Shown here piece by piece: positions 46,989 through 55,303 of a stretch of 64,000 bases of DNA. Position numbers and translations under genes: made by a program. The stretch is from positions 1-64,000 of the forward strand of contig DAIDGV010000011.1 of the NCBI GenBank assembly GCA_027452205.1, read 5' to 3'. Origin of the DNA: a candidate division FCPU426 bacterium (GTDB lineage: Bacteria; Oederibacteriota; Muellerivitia; Muellerivitales; Muellerivitaceae). Position 1 is the first letter of the stretch, and each line of letters begins with the position of its first letter. The notes beneath the pieces were generated by a model. That model saw only the letters and a program-made list of their open reading frames with translations, did no database searches and was not told where the DNA came from.

Positions 46989-47702
46989 TTAGTGGCTGGC
47001 CTCCTCTTTCGAGTTAGCGAAAGTCACATCGTAATGGATCTCGATCTCGTCGCTACAGGTGATGGAAGTCACCACCAGCGAAACCGACGGAGGAGTGATC
47101 TGGTAATCGGTCATCTTCAATTTTTGGACCCCCGTCAAATGCACGAATCCGTCCTTGACCTCAACTTGGGGTTTCAGGGTCACCGCTTGGGTCACCCCGG
47201 CGATCGTTAGGTCGCCTTTGGCGGTCATCACGCCGCCGGTTACCTTCTCGCTCTTGAGGGTGAAAGTGATGTTGGGGTTGTCGGTGGCTTTGAGAGCCTT
47301 ATAAGCGTTGTCATCCAGGCCCGATTCCTTGGACTTGAGGGAGGTGACCGGAACGACCAAGGACATTTCCTTGACCTTGCCCGCTTCCAAGGCTTTGAGC
47401 AGCCCGGCGGTGGTCGAGGGGACCGCCGCGGAGCCTTTCAGGCTCTTTGCGCCCAGTTCGTATTTATGAAGGGTCGAATCCCCGGCGATATAGAGGACGC
47501 TGCCCGTTTGGAGAGTCAAAAGGACGCCTCCCTTGGGAGCGGTAACGCCCTCGGCGGGACCGATCACCGTGGCGGGTCTTTCGGTCACCGGTGGGAGAGC
47601 CTTTCCTTGAAGTTGGTTGCCGCTGAAACCGTCGGCCCAGGCCAGGGTCGCAAAAGTCAAAGCCGCTGTGGCTGTCATCCAAGTCCGCATGAAGCGTTTC
47701 AT
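46989..47702 (-). CDS. YceI-family periplasmic lipid-binding protein
   Basis: 237 aa. Signal peptide (about 1-23, ending TLAWADG), then the YceI lipocalin-like fold with SVLYIAGDSTLHKYELGAKSLKGSA at its start and TAKGDLTIAGVTQAVTLKPQV near the end. YceI proteins bind polyprenoid or other lipids in the periplasm. It heads a minus-strand operon with porin, SRPBCC protein and MacAB-like genes; together these resemble a hydrophobic-molecule trafficking system. Confidence 0.85.
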   Translation of the reverse strand: MKRFMRTWMTATAALTFATLAWADGFSGNQLQGKALPPVTERPATVIGPAEGVTAPKGGVLLTLQTGSVLYIAGDSTLHKYELGAKSLKGSAAVPSTTAGLLKALEAGKVKEMSLVVPVTSLKSKESGLDDNAYKALKATDNPNITFTLKSEKVTGGVMTAKGDLTIAGVTQAVTLKPQVEVKDGFVHLTGVQKLKMTDYQITPPSVSLVVTSITCSDEIEIHYDVTFANSKEEASH

Positions 47703-48107
47703 AAATTTCCTCCGTGGTTTGAACTTCGTCCGTGACTAAGGCAAGCGTTGTGCCAGTCCTTCACGGCGTCAAAGTCAGGCGTTTCTTCGATTTTTCCCTT
47801 GGTCCCACTTCGCTTATGGCATAGGCACCATAGTGAGGTCGCCATAAGCGGGTCCTTCGTTCGCAGGGTGTCCCGAAAGAATGCCGACCTGATGGATGCA
47901 TCATGGGGCCAATCCAAAAAAATATTTATGACGCCGCTCATTCAATCGAAAGATTTTTTGTGTGACCTGTGTCATACAAAAAAGCGGTCCACAGTTCCTT
48001 GGGTGGATCCTGTCATAAGAACAAATGAGGCAATATGAGCCAAGTCATACCTCGAGAGGTCCCGCCGTAGATGATGGAGATGGGAAGTCCATACAAGGAG
48101 GAATGAC
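47703..48107. promoter_or_regulatory. Divergent regulatory region between yceI operon and kinase
   Basis: 405 bp with no credible gene. It contains a 10-bp perfect inverted repeat (CGCTTATGGC at 47811-47820 and GCCATAAGCG at 47841-47850). It also holds a 30-bp near-perfect palindrome at 47954-47983 centred on TGTGA-CCTGTG-TCATA, and a perfect TATGA-GCCAAG-TCATA at 48034-48049. GATGAT at 48070-48075 (4/6 of -10) starts 28.5 bp from the last centre and could serve the kinase gene. No -10 at the class II spacing is seen for the minus direction; TAAATA near 47928-47923 is one candidate. Confidence 0.65.
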
Positions 48108-49454
48108 GTGCCTTATTTCGAAAAAGAGATCCAATTGGAAAGGTTGAGCTGGTTCATCAACCTGCGCTGGGCCGCCGTGGTGGGCGGAATCTTGATCCTT
48201 TTCACGGGGCCCCTGGCGGTGCCGGTGAACATCGACTATGGGAAGCTTTTCTTATGTGTTGGGCTTTTGGCCCTGTTGAATGGAGCTTACTTTCTTTATT
48301 GGCGAAAGGTCCAAGGCGCGGGTCTGCCGAAAGCCGAACTGGAAAAAAAAGCCGGCCGATTGCTACATCTACAGATGATCGTGGACTTCGTCCTTTTAAC
48401 CGCGATGATCGCCTTCAGTGGCGGCGCGGAGAATCCCATTTTCCTTTTTTATCTTTTCCACTTAGCCATCAGTGTCATGGTATTCCCCATGGGCATCAGT
48501 CTTTTCTATAGCGTCCCCGCCCTGGCCTTGCCATGGGCCCTTCATTTCCTGGAACCCCTGAACTTGTCCAGCCAAGCCTTTTGGCGCGACAACACTTTCT
48601 TCATGCGGGACCATGAGATCACCCTCTTGTTCGCTTACAGCGTGACGGTGGCCGGGCTTTGGTTTTTCATCTCACGGCTGTCGTCGGACATCGACAAACG
48701 CGAAGGAAAGTTGATCGTGGCCACCGAACAGTTGCGCCAAGCCAACGAGCAATTGAACCAGTTGGAGACCTACAAGAACCACTTCATCAAACAAGTCGTC
48801 TATCAATTGAAGACGCCGGCCATCAATATCGATTTCGACCTTTCGACCCTGGAAAAAGCCCTGACCAAACCGGAGGAGAAGGTGACCGAAGCGCTGCAAG
48901 AGGCCAAAAAAAGGATCTGGGCCTTGTTGGAATTGATCGATGACCTGACCTGGCTTTCCAAGGTGGGCGCGGAGGATGTGCCCTTCAAGAAGGAATGGGT
49001 GGATGTCTATGCCACCCTTTTGAAGAAAGTACAGATCTTGGAGCCCGAAGCGGCCCGCCGAGGCATTGCCTTTAAATTGCATGGCGACCCAAAGGTCGTC
49101 CTGCGGGCGGATCACGAGGGTTTCGAACGGGTGGTGGATAACCTCTTGTCCAATGCCCTGAAATATACCCCCGAAGGACAGCATGCGGTGGTGGTGGAGA
49201 TCCTGCAGGAAGGGGATTGGCTGGTGGTGGCTTTTGACGACGAAGGGATCGGTATCCCGCCCAAACAGCAGGAAAAACTGTTCCAAGAGTTCTTCCGGGC
49301 GACCAACGCCAAGACCCTGGAGAAATTCGGAACGGGCCTGGGGTTGGCCATCGTGAAGCGGGTCCTGGACTGGCACGGGGGCAAGATCGTGGTGCACAGC
49401 GAACCGAAAGAAGGGACCCGGGTGGAGACCTGGTGGCCTTATTCGGCGGAATGA
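48108..49454 (+). CDS. Membrane sensor kinase with altered H-box
   Basis: 448 aa. Six membrane helices (about 20-190) precede a coiled coil, an HisKA-like segment and a complete HATPase domain (N-box DNLLSNALKY, DEGIGIP, GTGLGLAIVKRVL). The H-box aligns as VYQLKTP where SHELRTP is expected, so the phospho-acceptor is Tyr232 (codon TAT, 48801-48803). It may be a pseudokinase that binds ATP but signals otherwise, or phosphorylates a partner. No receiver gene adjoins. AAGGAGG precedes the ATG. Confidence 0.82.
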   Translation: MPYFEKEIQLERLSWFINLRWAAVVGGILILFTGPLAVPVNIDYGKLFLCVGLLALLNGAYFLYWRKVQGAGLPKAELEKKAGRLLHLQMIVDFVLLTAMIAFSGGAENPIFLFYLFHLAISVMVFPMGISLFYSVPALALPWALHFLEPLNLSSQAFWRDNTFFMRDHEITLLFAYSVTVAGLWFFISRLSSDIDKREGKLIVATEQLRQANEQLNQLETYKNHFIKQVVYQLKTPAINIDFDLSTLEKALTKPEEKVTEALQEAKKRIWALLELIDDLTWLSKVGAEDVPFKKEWVDVYATLLKKVQILEPEAARRGIAFKLHGDPKVVLRADHEGFERVVDNLLSNALKYTPEGQHAVVVEILQEGDWLVVAFDDEGIGIPPKQQEKLFQEFFRATNAKTLEKFGTGLGLAIVKRVLDWHGGKIVVHSEPKEGTRVETWWPYSAE

Positions 49455-49455
49455 T

Positions 49456-49659
49456 CTAGGAGCGTTTTTTCCGGGTTGAAAGGGTCTTGGTGGGCGGGAC
49501 GAGAAGGGTCTTGATCGTGATCTTGGACTCTTCATCAATGACCTGTTCTTGGTCCCGGAAACGAAGCCGACCTGACAAGCAAAAGTCTTTCAGGGACTTG
49601 CCGTGGTACTTGATCCGCTGTTCCTCAAAAAACTTTTTTAAGATGTCCGAAGGTCCCAT
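49456..49659 (-). CDS. Small hypothetical protein, 67 aa
   Basis: Starts MGPSDILKKFFEEQRIKYHGKSL and ends with a Thr/Lys/Arg-rich tail (PPTKTLSTRKKRS). It has no membrane segment and is not recognised. The ATG at 49659 follows CGAGGTGG. A perfect palindrome and -10 upstream indicate that it is a dedicated target of the same regulator. It is convergent with the kinase gene and nearly abuts it. Confidence 0.6.
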   Translation of the reverse strand: MGPSDILKKFFEEQRIKYHGKSLKDFCLSGRLRFRDQEQVIDEESKITIKTLLVPPTKTLSTRKKRS

Positions 49660-49692
49660 GAGCCACCTCGAAAAGCAACTGTTCTTAAATAA

Positions 49693-49736
49693 AGAATAAG
49701 AATGTTCCACGGGCTGAGCTATGACGAGAGTCATAG
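49693..49736 (-). promoter_or_regulatory. Perfect class II-type promoter for the 67-aa gene
   Basis: CTATGA-CGAGAG-TCATAG (49719-49736) has perfect 6-bp arms. On the minus strand TATTCT at 49698-49693 (4/6 of -10) begins 29.5 bp from the centre. Confidence 0.7.
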
Positions 49737-49742
49737 GGGGTA

Positions 49743-49780
49743 ACAAAAAAGCGGGCCGGGAATCCGGTCCGCTTTTTTGT
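49743..49780. terminator. Bidirectional intrinsic terminator
   Basis: A 17-bp arm hairpin with one G-T pair: A-rich flank, GCGGGCCGG, loop GAAT, CCGGTCCGC and a T-rich flank. The T-run after it on plus, and the A-run before it giving T on minus, fit termination both ways. It would end the DksA-like transcript arriving on the minus strand. Confidence 0.75.
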
Positions 49781-49812
49781 TGGGGTTTTGGTTTTGAAAC
49801 TGTGGCTTGCGT

Positions 49813-49840
49813 TACCCAATTCCTGTTCGGGAATTGGGTA
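49813..49840. repeat. Perfect 11-bp inverted repeat near DksA-like gene end
   Basis: TACCCAATTCC and GGAATTGGGTA around a 6-nt loop. It lies between the DksA-like gene stop and the terminator at 49743-49780. It may stabilise the 3' end of that mRNA. Confidence 0.5.
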
Positions 49841-49865
49841 TTTCTTCGCCTCTTGTGACTGCGGC

Positions 49866-50354
49866 TCAGGCCTCTGCGCGGCTTTGGCAGGTGATGCAGC
49901 GGGTGGCCCAAGGAATGGCCTTCAGGCGTGGCATGGGGATGGATTTTTCACAGGTCTCACATTGGCCATATTGGCCGGTCTCAATGCGGGAAATGGCCCT
50001 TTCGATGCGTTCCAGCTCGATGCGGTCATTTTCCATCAAGGTCACGGACAGGTGCTGGCTAAGCTCGCCGGACCCGTGGTCCGCCGAATCGCCGGGGGTG
50101 TTCTGATTGTCAATCATCTCGTCACGCAGGTCCTGCTCCAGATGGTTGACCTGGCCGGTAATCTCATTGCGGCGGCGTTGTAATTGGGCCAAAAGAGGTT
50201 GGAAAAGGGGATTGATCCGGACCTTCTTGGGGGCCACACGGACGGGAATGATCTTTAATTTTTGGGCGATCTTCTTGATGGCGTTGGTCTTGAGTTTCTT
50301 CTTAACAACAGACTTTTTAACAGGTTTTTGCTTTTTCTTTTTCGAGCTGGCCAT
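49866..50354 (-). CDS. DksA/TraR-family zinc-finger protein
   Basis: 162 aa. The C-terminal C4 zinc finger is complete (CETC and CITC, 17 residues apart), after a coiled coil whose tip shows PGDSADHGS, the DksA-like acidic motif. DksA relatives bind RNA polymerase in the secondary channel with ppGpp. A 45-residue Lys-rich N-terminus (KKKKQKPVKKSVVKKKLK) is unusual for DksA. The ATG at 50354 follows GGAGGAAACC. A sigma-70 promoter lies upstream. Confidence 0.83.
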   Translation of the reverse strand: MASSKKKKQKPVKKSVVKKKLKTNAIKKIAQKLKIIPVRVAPKKVRINPLFQPLLAQLQRRRNEITGQVNHLEQDLRDEMIDNQNTPGDSADHGSGELSQHLSVTLMENDRIELERIERAISRIETGQYGQCETCEKSIPMPRLKAIPWATRCITCQSRAEA

Positions 50355-50413
50355 GATGGGTTTCCTCCGAATGTTAAATACGGGGTATTGAGAAAGCGTG
50401 TTGAAAGGGCTAG

Positions 50414-50442
50414 AGCGTATCGGAGGGTGCAAAAACTGTCAA
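50414..50442 (-). promoter_or_regulatory. Sigma-70-type promoter of DksA-like gene
   Basis: On the minus strand a perfect TTGACA (50442-50437), a 17-bp spacer and TACGCT (50419-50414, 3/6). Constitutive-looking, in contrast to the activator-type promoters nearby. Confidence 0.55.
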
Positions 50443-50582
50443 GAATAAAGGTTTTCGCTTCCCGAAGCGCTTTTCAGATCGGAAAAATAGGATTAAAAAC
50501 ATTTTCATCAAGGGGGTCCTAGGGTCGAAAAACGCTTTCGGCTCCCCCAGCCATTAACGGGTCGCTCTGCTACCATAAGGCC

Positions 50583-51635
50583 ATGGAAATCGTTCTTCTT
50601 CGACTGGACCGTATCGGCGACTTTATCCTTGGCATCCCGGCTTACCGGGCCCTGCGGCAAGCCTATCCCCAGGACCGGATCTCGGTGGTGGTGCCCTCCT
50701 TTGTGGCGGAACTGGCCAAGGCTTGCCCTTACTTCGACGAAGTTTACCTTTTTGACGCCTTGTGGCTTTTCCCGGGTCAAAAGCCGCTGCGCCGATGGGG
50801 TTCGGCCTGGAAGCTGGTCCATTTTCTCCGCTCGAAGGAGATCGACCTTCTTTTCGACTTCCGCTATCAAAGCCGTTTGGACCCGGTAGTGGCGGGCCTG
50901 TCCGGCGCCCGGCAGCGGGTGGGTTATGACCTGGGCTGGGTAAGTCGCTTGCTGACCTTTAAAGCTCCCCCTCCCGCGCCGGGGACCCATCAAGTGGACC
51001 GGAATTTGGAACTTCTACGGGCCTTTGGTGTGACCGCCGTGGAGAGGGACCTGGAAATGTGGACCAACCGCCATGACAGGAAGACCGCGGACAGCTGGGT
51101 GCCGGCCCAGGAACTGTTACCGAACATTCCCCGGGTATTGGTGCATGTGGGCGCGGCGACTCCCGCCAAGCGTTGGAATCCCGAAAGCTTTGCCTCCCTC
51201 CTTTATGAACTGCACGCCCAGACCCAGGCGGAACTTTATCTCTTGGGCGGGGAACAGGACATCCCTTTTGCCCACGAGGTGCTGGATGGCCTAAAGTGCC
51301 CGGTGGTCAACCTGACAGGAAAGTTGTCCCTGCTTGAAACGGCGTCCCTGACCAAAGAATGCGATCTTTTCATCGGCTGTGATTCGGGCTTGACCCATGT
51401 GGCGGCGGCCAGCGGCGTCAAGGTGCTGTGCCTTTTCTCGGCGGCTAATGAGGTGGAAGTGTGGAAGCCCTTGGGTAAGGGAGTGAAGGTGCTGACCCGG
51501 TATCCTAGCTGCTCGCCCTGTCACAGCCATCACTGCCTGAGAACGGACGGATATTTCTGCATGGACGAGATCAAGGTGGAGGATGTGATGGCCGAAGCGA
51601 CCGAGATCCTGTCCAAGTTAGAGAGGAAAAAATGA
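50583..51635 (+). CDS. Glycosyltransferase family 9 (heptosyltransferase-like)
   Basis: 350 aa of the LPS heptosyltransferase family. An N-terminal domain with LRLDRIGDFILGIPAYRALR is followed by a nucleotide-sugar domain (VLVHVGAATPAKRWNPESFA, then the CDSGLTHVAAASG motif). It transfers a heptose or related sugar to lipid A core, supporting an LPS-bearing outer membrane. A Cys/His-rich stretch (SCSPCHSHHC) near the C-terminus is common in the family. The ATG overlaps no gene; AAGG is close upstream. Confidence 0.85.
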   Translation: MEIVLLRLDRIGDFILGIPAYRALRQAYPQDRISVVVPSFVAELAKACPYFDEVYLFDALWLFPGQKPLRRWGSAWKLVHFLRSKEIDLLFDFRYQSRLDPVVAGLSGARQRVGYDLGWVSRLLTFKAPPPAPGTHQVDRNLELLRAFGVTAVERDLEMWTNRHDRKTADSWVPAQELLPNIPRVLVHVGAATPAKRWNPESFASLLYELHAQTQAELYLLGGEQDIPFAHEVLDGLKCPVVNLTGKLSLLETASLTKECDLFIGCDSGLTHVAAASGVKVLCLFSAANEVEVWKPLGKGVKVLTRYPSCSPCHSHHCLRTDGYFCMDEIKVEDVMAEATEILSKLERKK

Positions 51636-52189
51636 GATCATCCATTCTTTTTTTGGTATTGGCGTTCCTATCTCTGGCGGATTTCGCGGGCGCGCAGGCA
51701 ATCGACCACCCTACTCCGGTCCCGACCCTGACGCCCGATCAGGTGCAGGCGTTCAAAGAAACCCATCTTATCTATGACGAGACGGATGTTTTCGGCGTTC
51801 ATTTCTTTTTGAACGGGCGCGAGATCCAGGACGAAACCGAGATGGAAAAATTGATCGCCTCGGTGGAGGACGAGCAGGCCTTCCGTTCCTGGAAAGCCGC
51901 GGAGGACCGGGATACCTGGGGATGGGTGCTGGTCGTGGGGGGCAGCGGCATGGTGGCGGGCGGCGGTATCCTGTCCTGGCAGGCCAACAGCAGCGCCACC
52001 CTGGACAATATCCTCACCCTGGGCGGCTTGACCCTGGACCTTTTGGGCGGGCTGCTTTGGCGGGAGGCCCAAATGGACCGGCTTTCGGCGGTGGACCGTT
52101 ATAACGCGATCGTCAAAGAAGACAACGGTATTTCGTTGCTGGACTTGAAAGACCGGGGAGCCGGATTAGCCTGGGTCCAGCGTTTCTAA
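51632..52189 (+). CDS. Exported hypothetical protein with membrane helices
   Basis: 185 aa. N-terminal signal peptide (SILFLVLAFLSLADFAGAQA), then a polar region and two Gly-rich hydrophobic segments (GWVLVVGGSGMVAGGGILSW and TLGGLTLDLLGGLLW). ATGA overlap with the glycosyltransferase gene shows coupled expression. Not recognised; it is probably envelope-associated. Confidence 0.6.
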   Translation: MRSSILFLVLAFLSLADFAGAQAIDHPTPVPTLTPDQVQAFKETHLIYDETDVFGVHFFLNGREIQDETEMEKLIASVEDEQAFRSWKAAEDRDTWGWVLVVGGSGMVAGGGILSWQANSSATLDNILTLGGLTLDLLGGLLWREAQMDRLSAVDRYNAIVKEDNGISLLDLKDRGAGLAWVQRF

Positions 52190-52752
52190 CTATCGAGCAG
52201 GTTGTTCTCTTCGTTGGCGGTGAGAAGCCGCCACTGGCCGGACTCCACATCCAGTTTCAAAGGACCGATCGCGGTCCGCTTCAACTCCAGCACTTTCATG
52301 GGTGTGCCGAACTTCGGGTCCTTTAATTCGCCGAACATGCGGCGGATATGGTGATTCTTCCCCTCGTCCAGTTCTACTTCCAGCCGGGTCTTGGGGCCCG
52401 CGCCGCCTTTGATCTCCACCCGTACGGCCTTCAACAATTCATCTTTATCCTCGATTCCCTCCACCAATTGGGCGGCTTGTTCGTGGGTGAGATGGCCCCG
52501 CACCCAGACCTCATAGATCTTGTGGCAGGAACCGGGCTGGGTGAGGTGATTGGAGATCTGACCGTCCTGCGTGAAAAGAAGCAGGCCTTTGGAATCCAGG
52601 TCCAGACGCCCCACGGGCATCCAGCCCTCGTCATAGGCCCAGGGGGGAAGTAGGTCATAGACGGTCTTGCGGCCCTTCTCGTCGGAACGGGTGACCACAT
52701 AACCTTTGGGTTTGTTCAGGAGCAGTAGGCGGGAACCGCTGTGGTCAGACAT
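52186..52752 (-). CDS. RsuA/RluE-family pseudouridine synthase
   Basis: 188 aa. Catalytic motif GRLDLDSKGLLLFTQDG with the conserved Asp, and LNKPKGYVVTRSD near the N-terminus. There is no S4 domain, as in the small RluE-type enzymes that modify 23S rRNA. The start at 52752 overlaps the protoporphyrinogen oxidase stop by 8 bp; a longer frame to 52833 would lie inside that gene. Target nucleotide not determined. Confidence 0.87.
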   Translation of the reverse strand: MSDHSGSRLLLLNKPKGYVVTRSDEKGRKTVYDLLPPWAYDEGWMPVGRLDLDSKGLLLFTQDGQISNHLTQPGSCHKIYEVWVRGHLTHEQAAQLVEGIEDKDELLKAVRVEIKGGAGPKTRLEVELDEGKNHHIRRMFGELKDPKFGTPMKVLELKRTAIGPLKLDVESGQWRLLTANEENNLLDS

Positions 52753-54166
52753 TCGCGGATTCGGCCTTGAAGTCGCGGAAGATCTTTTCGGCCACAGCTT
52801 CTCCCACCGCGATGCAGTCAGGGATGCCGACACCCTTCAAGCCGTTACCGGCCAGGTAAAGGCCCTTTTGTTCGGAGGCCTTTTGTTCCAGCCGGGAAGC
52901 TTGGCTCAAATGGCCGGGACGGAAATAGGACATGGCCTGGTGATAGACGGCCAAATGCCGGGTCACGGGCTCGCCCTTGAGCTTCAGAATGGGCTGCAGT
53001 TCGGCCAGGACCTCATCGATGACCGCTTGTTCACCTTCTTCTTTGATCTTCCGCACAGAGTCGGCGCCCAAGAAAGCCCGCATCAAGACCATGCCCAAAG
53101 GGGCCCGGCCCAGGAATTTTTGGCTGGAAAAGGTGCAGCCCAGAACCAGTTTCTTTTCACGGGCGGGGACGACAAAACCAAAACCATCCAAGGGGTGGCC
53201 GATGTCCTCCCGGCGAAAGCCCAGGTTCAAGGTGGCCGAGTCGTGGGCGGGAATGCCCGACAGAAGCTTTTCCCATTCTTTATCCAAGGGGCTCAATAAA
53301 GGGATCATCTTAGCCGGCTGCAAGGCCAGGACCAGAGCGTCCGCTTGTTGGTCACGGCCATTGGATCGGATGGTCCATTCTTTCTCAAAGCGGATGGAAG
53401 AGACAGGGCTCTCCAGCTGAAGGGAACGGACCGGTATCTTATAAAGAAGGGCATCGGTCAGGCTTTGCATCCCCTTTTGAAGGGTCATGAACAAGGAATA
53501 ACGGGCGCCGGAGACCTGGGCCTGGCTGTTCAAACGGCGGGCCACCATGGCCTTGATCAGGGAACCGTATTTGAGCTCCATTTCTTTAAACCGGGGCATG
53601 GCGGCATTGAGACTCAGGTCGTCAGGGTCGGCGTTATAAACCCCGCCCAAAAGAGGTTGGGCTAGGGCTTCCAGAACGTTCTTTCCCAGGCGGCGGCGCA
53701 CGAAAGCGCCGACACTTTCATCCTGTGGGTCCCGACGGATAGGCACCCAGGGTTCCAGGGCGGCCCGCAACTTGCCCCAGACCGAAAGAAGGGGTGTGGT
53801 CATCAGCGGACCTAATTTTGAAGGAGCCATCAGGTAAAAACCCTCGGGAATGGGATAGAGGTTATTGCCCTTCAAGATGAAGGATTGTTTGAGCTCGTGG
53901 TTGGTGCGCATGAGTTGCCATTCCATATCCAAGCGTTTGATCAGGTTGAGGGCGGCTGGTTTTTCAGTGATGAAGCAATCCGGGCCTTCTTCCATCAGAA
54001 AACCGTCTTGTTCCAGGGTACTCAGGTTGCCGCCGACCTTCGGGCTCGCGTCCAGGATGGTCAGTTCGAGGGGGGCCTGCTTTTCTTGGGATAGTTCCAA
54101 CAGCCGATGGGCGCAGGAAAGGCCGCTGATGCCGGCGCCGATGATGGTCACGCGTAGAGGGGTCAT
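52745..54166 (-). CDS. hemY: Protoporphyrinogen/coproporphyrinogen oxidase (HemY type)
   Basis: 473 aa. N-terminal FAD motif IIGAGISGLSCAHRLLE, the KVGGNLST substrate-side region and a C-terminal YLAGNGLKGVGIPDCI FAD contact. It oxidises the porphyrinogen late in haem synthesis, working with HemH (60288). Whether coproporphyrinogen or protoporphyrinogen is the substrate is not decided. The gene is separated from hemH and hemDE by the electron-transfer operon, which needs haem. The start at 54166 is ATG without obvious alternatives. Confidence 0.88.
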   Translation of the reverse strand: MTPLRVTIIGAGISGLSCAHRLLELSQEKQAPLELTILDASPKVGGNLSTLEQDGFLMEEGPDCFITEKPAALNLIKRLDMEWQLMRTNHELKQSFILKGNNLYPIPEGFYLMAPSKLGPLMTTPLLSVWGKLRAALEPWVPIRRDPQDESVGAFVRRRLGKNVLEALAQPLLGGVYNADPDDLSLNAAMPRFKEMELKYGSLIKAMVARRLNSQAQVSGARYSLFMTLQKGMQSLTDALLYKIPVRSLQLESPVSSIRFEKEWTIRSNGRDQQADALVLALQPAKMIPLLSPLDKEWEKLLSGIPAHDSATLNLGFRREDIGHPLDGFGFVVPAREKKLVLGCTFSSQKFLGRAPLGMVLMRAFLGADSVRKIKEEGEQAVIDEVLAELQPILKLKGEPVTRHLAVYHQAMSYFRPGHLSQASRLEQKASEQKGLYLAGNGLKGVGIPDCIAVGEAVAEKIFRDFKAESANV

Positions 54167-54566
54167 GATTTGCTCATTTTAGGATAGGTCTGGAGTTTGC
54201 CCGCAAAGTCGAAGCAACAAAGTAGCTGAGTTTTTTCAGGTTTTCAAACCCCAAATGACCATCGATTCAGGGAATACCAAGGTTTTCGTCAATTGTGGTC
54301 GTGATAAATCAGCCATTTCCACTCCTGTGTTCGTTCCGACCGAGGTGTTTATCGCCGAATTCCTCCCCGAAGAGAACGTCAGAATGAATTTTTTAATAAA
54401 AAACAATATGACCCGAATCATATTCTGGAAAAAACCATTGTTCGTTTTTCTTTTGGTTATGTGATTTGCGTTCAATATTTTTTTAATTCTATGAGGCAGC
54501 TCATAGATGAATTTTAGGGTTCGGATAAATTACGGTCATGGCTTTCAAATATGAGGAGGATCAGAA
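54167..54566. promoter_or_regulatory. Regulatory region upstream of the CuA/cytochrome operon
   Basis: 400 bp, AT-rich against its neighbours, without a credible gene. At 54488-54507 TCTATGA-GGCAGC-TCATAGA has perfect 7-bp arms around the recurrent core (54490-54505). TAAATT at 54526-54531 (4/6 of -10) begins 28.5 bp from its centre, 36 bp before the first ATG. The stretch before 54480 shows no other clear signal. Confidence 0.65.
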
Positions 54567-55280
54567 ATGAAAAAGTTAAACCAAAACCGAATGGCCGTCC
54601 TGAAGAACGGCGGATTAAGAATGCTGATAGGAGAACTGGTCCTGTCCTTGGGGCTGGTGGTGTTTCTGGGCGCTTTTGTGGCCCCGTCCATGGCCGCTTC
54701 GGGCGGGAGCGTTACCGGCGATATTTCAGTCAAGAAAGCTTATGTGCCTACGGATGGACCGAAGGGTGAAAAAGCGGTGGTGGTCTCTTTAATACCGGTG
54801 AATAAAACCGATTTTCCGGCCGTGACCGAACACGCTCAAATGAACCAAAAAGACCTCAATTTCGTTCCTCACGTTTTGGCGATCCAAAAGGGAACCACGG
54901 TGGATTTCATGAACCAAGACGCGGTGAACCACAACGTTTCTTGCCCGGACGGCTGTTGTTCCTTCGATCTGGGCCAATGGGGCAAAGGGGTCGTGAAGAG
55001 CCATCTGTTCGAGGGTGAAGGCGTGGCCACCCTGCTTTGTTCCCTGCATCCCGAGATGTTGGCTTACATCGTCGTGGTCAACACCCCTTATTTCACCACG
55101 GCCTCTTTGATCACGGACAACGCCGCGAAGAAACAATATTGCTCCTATAGCATCAAGGGAGTTCCGGCGGGTCAGTACAAGCTCAAGGTTTGGAACGCCA
55201 AGGTGACCGCCGCGGATCAGGTGATCACGGTCGCTGACGGCACGGCCACGACGGCGGATATCGAGCTTCACAAGAAGTAA
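54567..55280 (+). CDS. Exported cupredoxin-like copper protein
   Basis: 237 aa. Signal/anchor segment (about 18-43, GELVLSLGLVVFLGAFVAPSMAAS), then a cupredoxin domain with the type-1 copper ligand set His122 (NHN) and Cys158, His161, Met164 in CSLHPEM. An additional CPDGCC triplet follows His122. The last 60 residues form an extra beta domain of carboxypeptidase-regulatory type. It is a probable periplasmic one-electron carrier and the first gene of the operon, behind AGGAGG. Confidence 0.82.
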   Translation: MKKLNQNRMAVLKNGGLRMLIGELVLSLGLVVFLGAFVAPSMAASGGSVTGDISVKKAYVPTDGPKGEKAVVVSLIPVNKTDFPAVTEHAQMNQKDLNFVPHVLAIQKGTTVDFMNQDAVNHNVSCPDGCCSFDLGQWGKGVVKSHLFEGEGVATLLCSLHPEMLAYIVVVNTPYFTTASLITDNAAKKQYCSYSIKGVPAGQYKLKVWNAKVTAADQVITVADGTATTADIELHKK

Positions 55281-55303
55281 TCAAAAGAACGAAGGAGTGG
55301 GAA

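Noticed and set aside
47699-48038. Small frames across the yceI/kinase divergent region
   Set aside because: They run through palindromes and lack ribosome sites.
54236-54475. Short frames on both strands in the region before the CuA operon
   Set aside because: AT-rich composition, no ribosome sites, no homology signal; the region looks regulatory.
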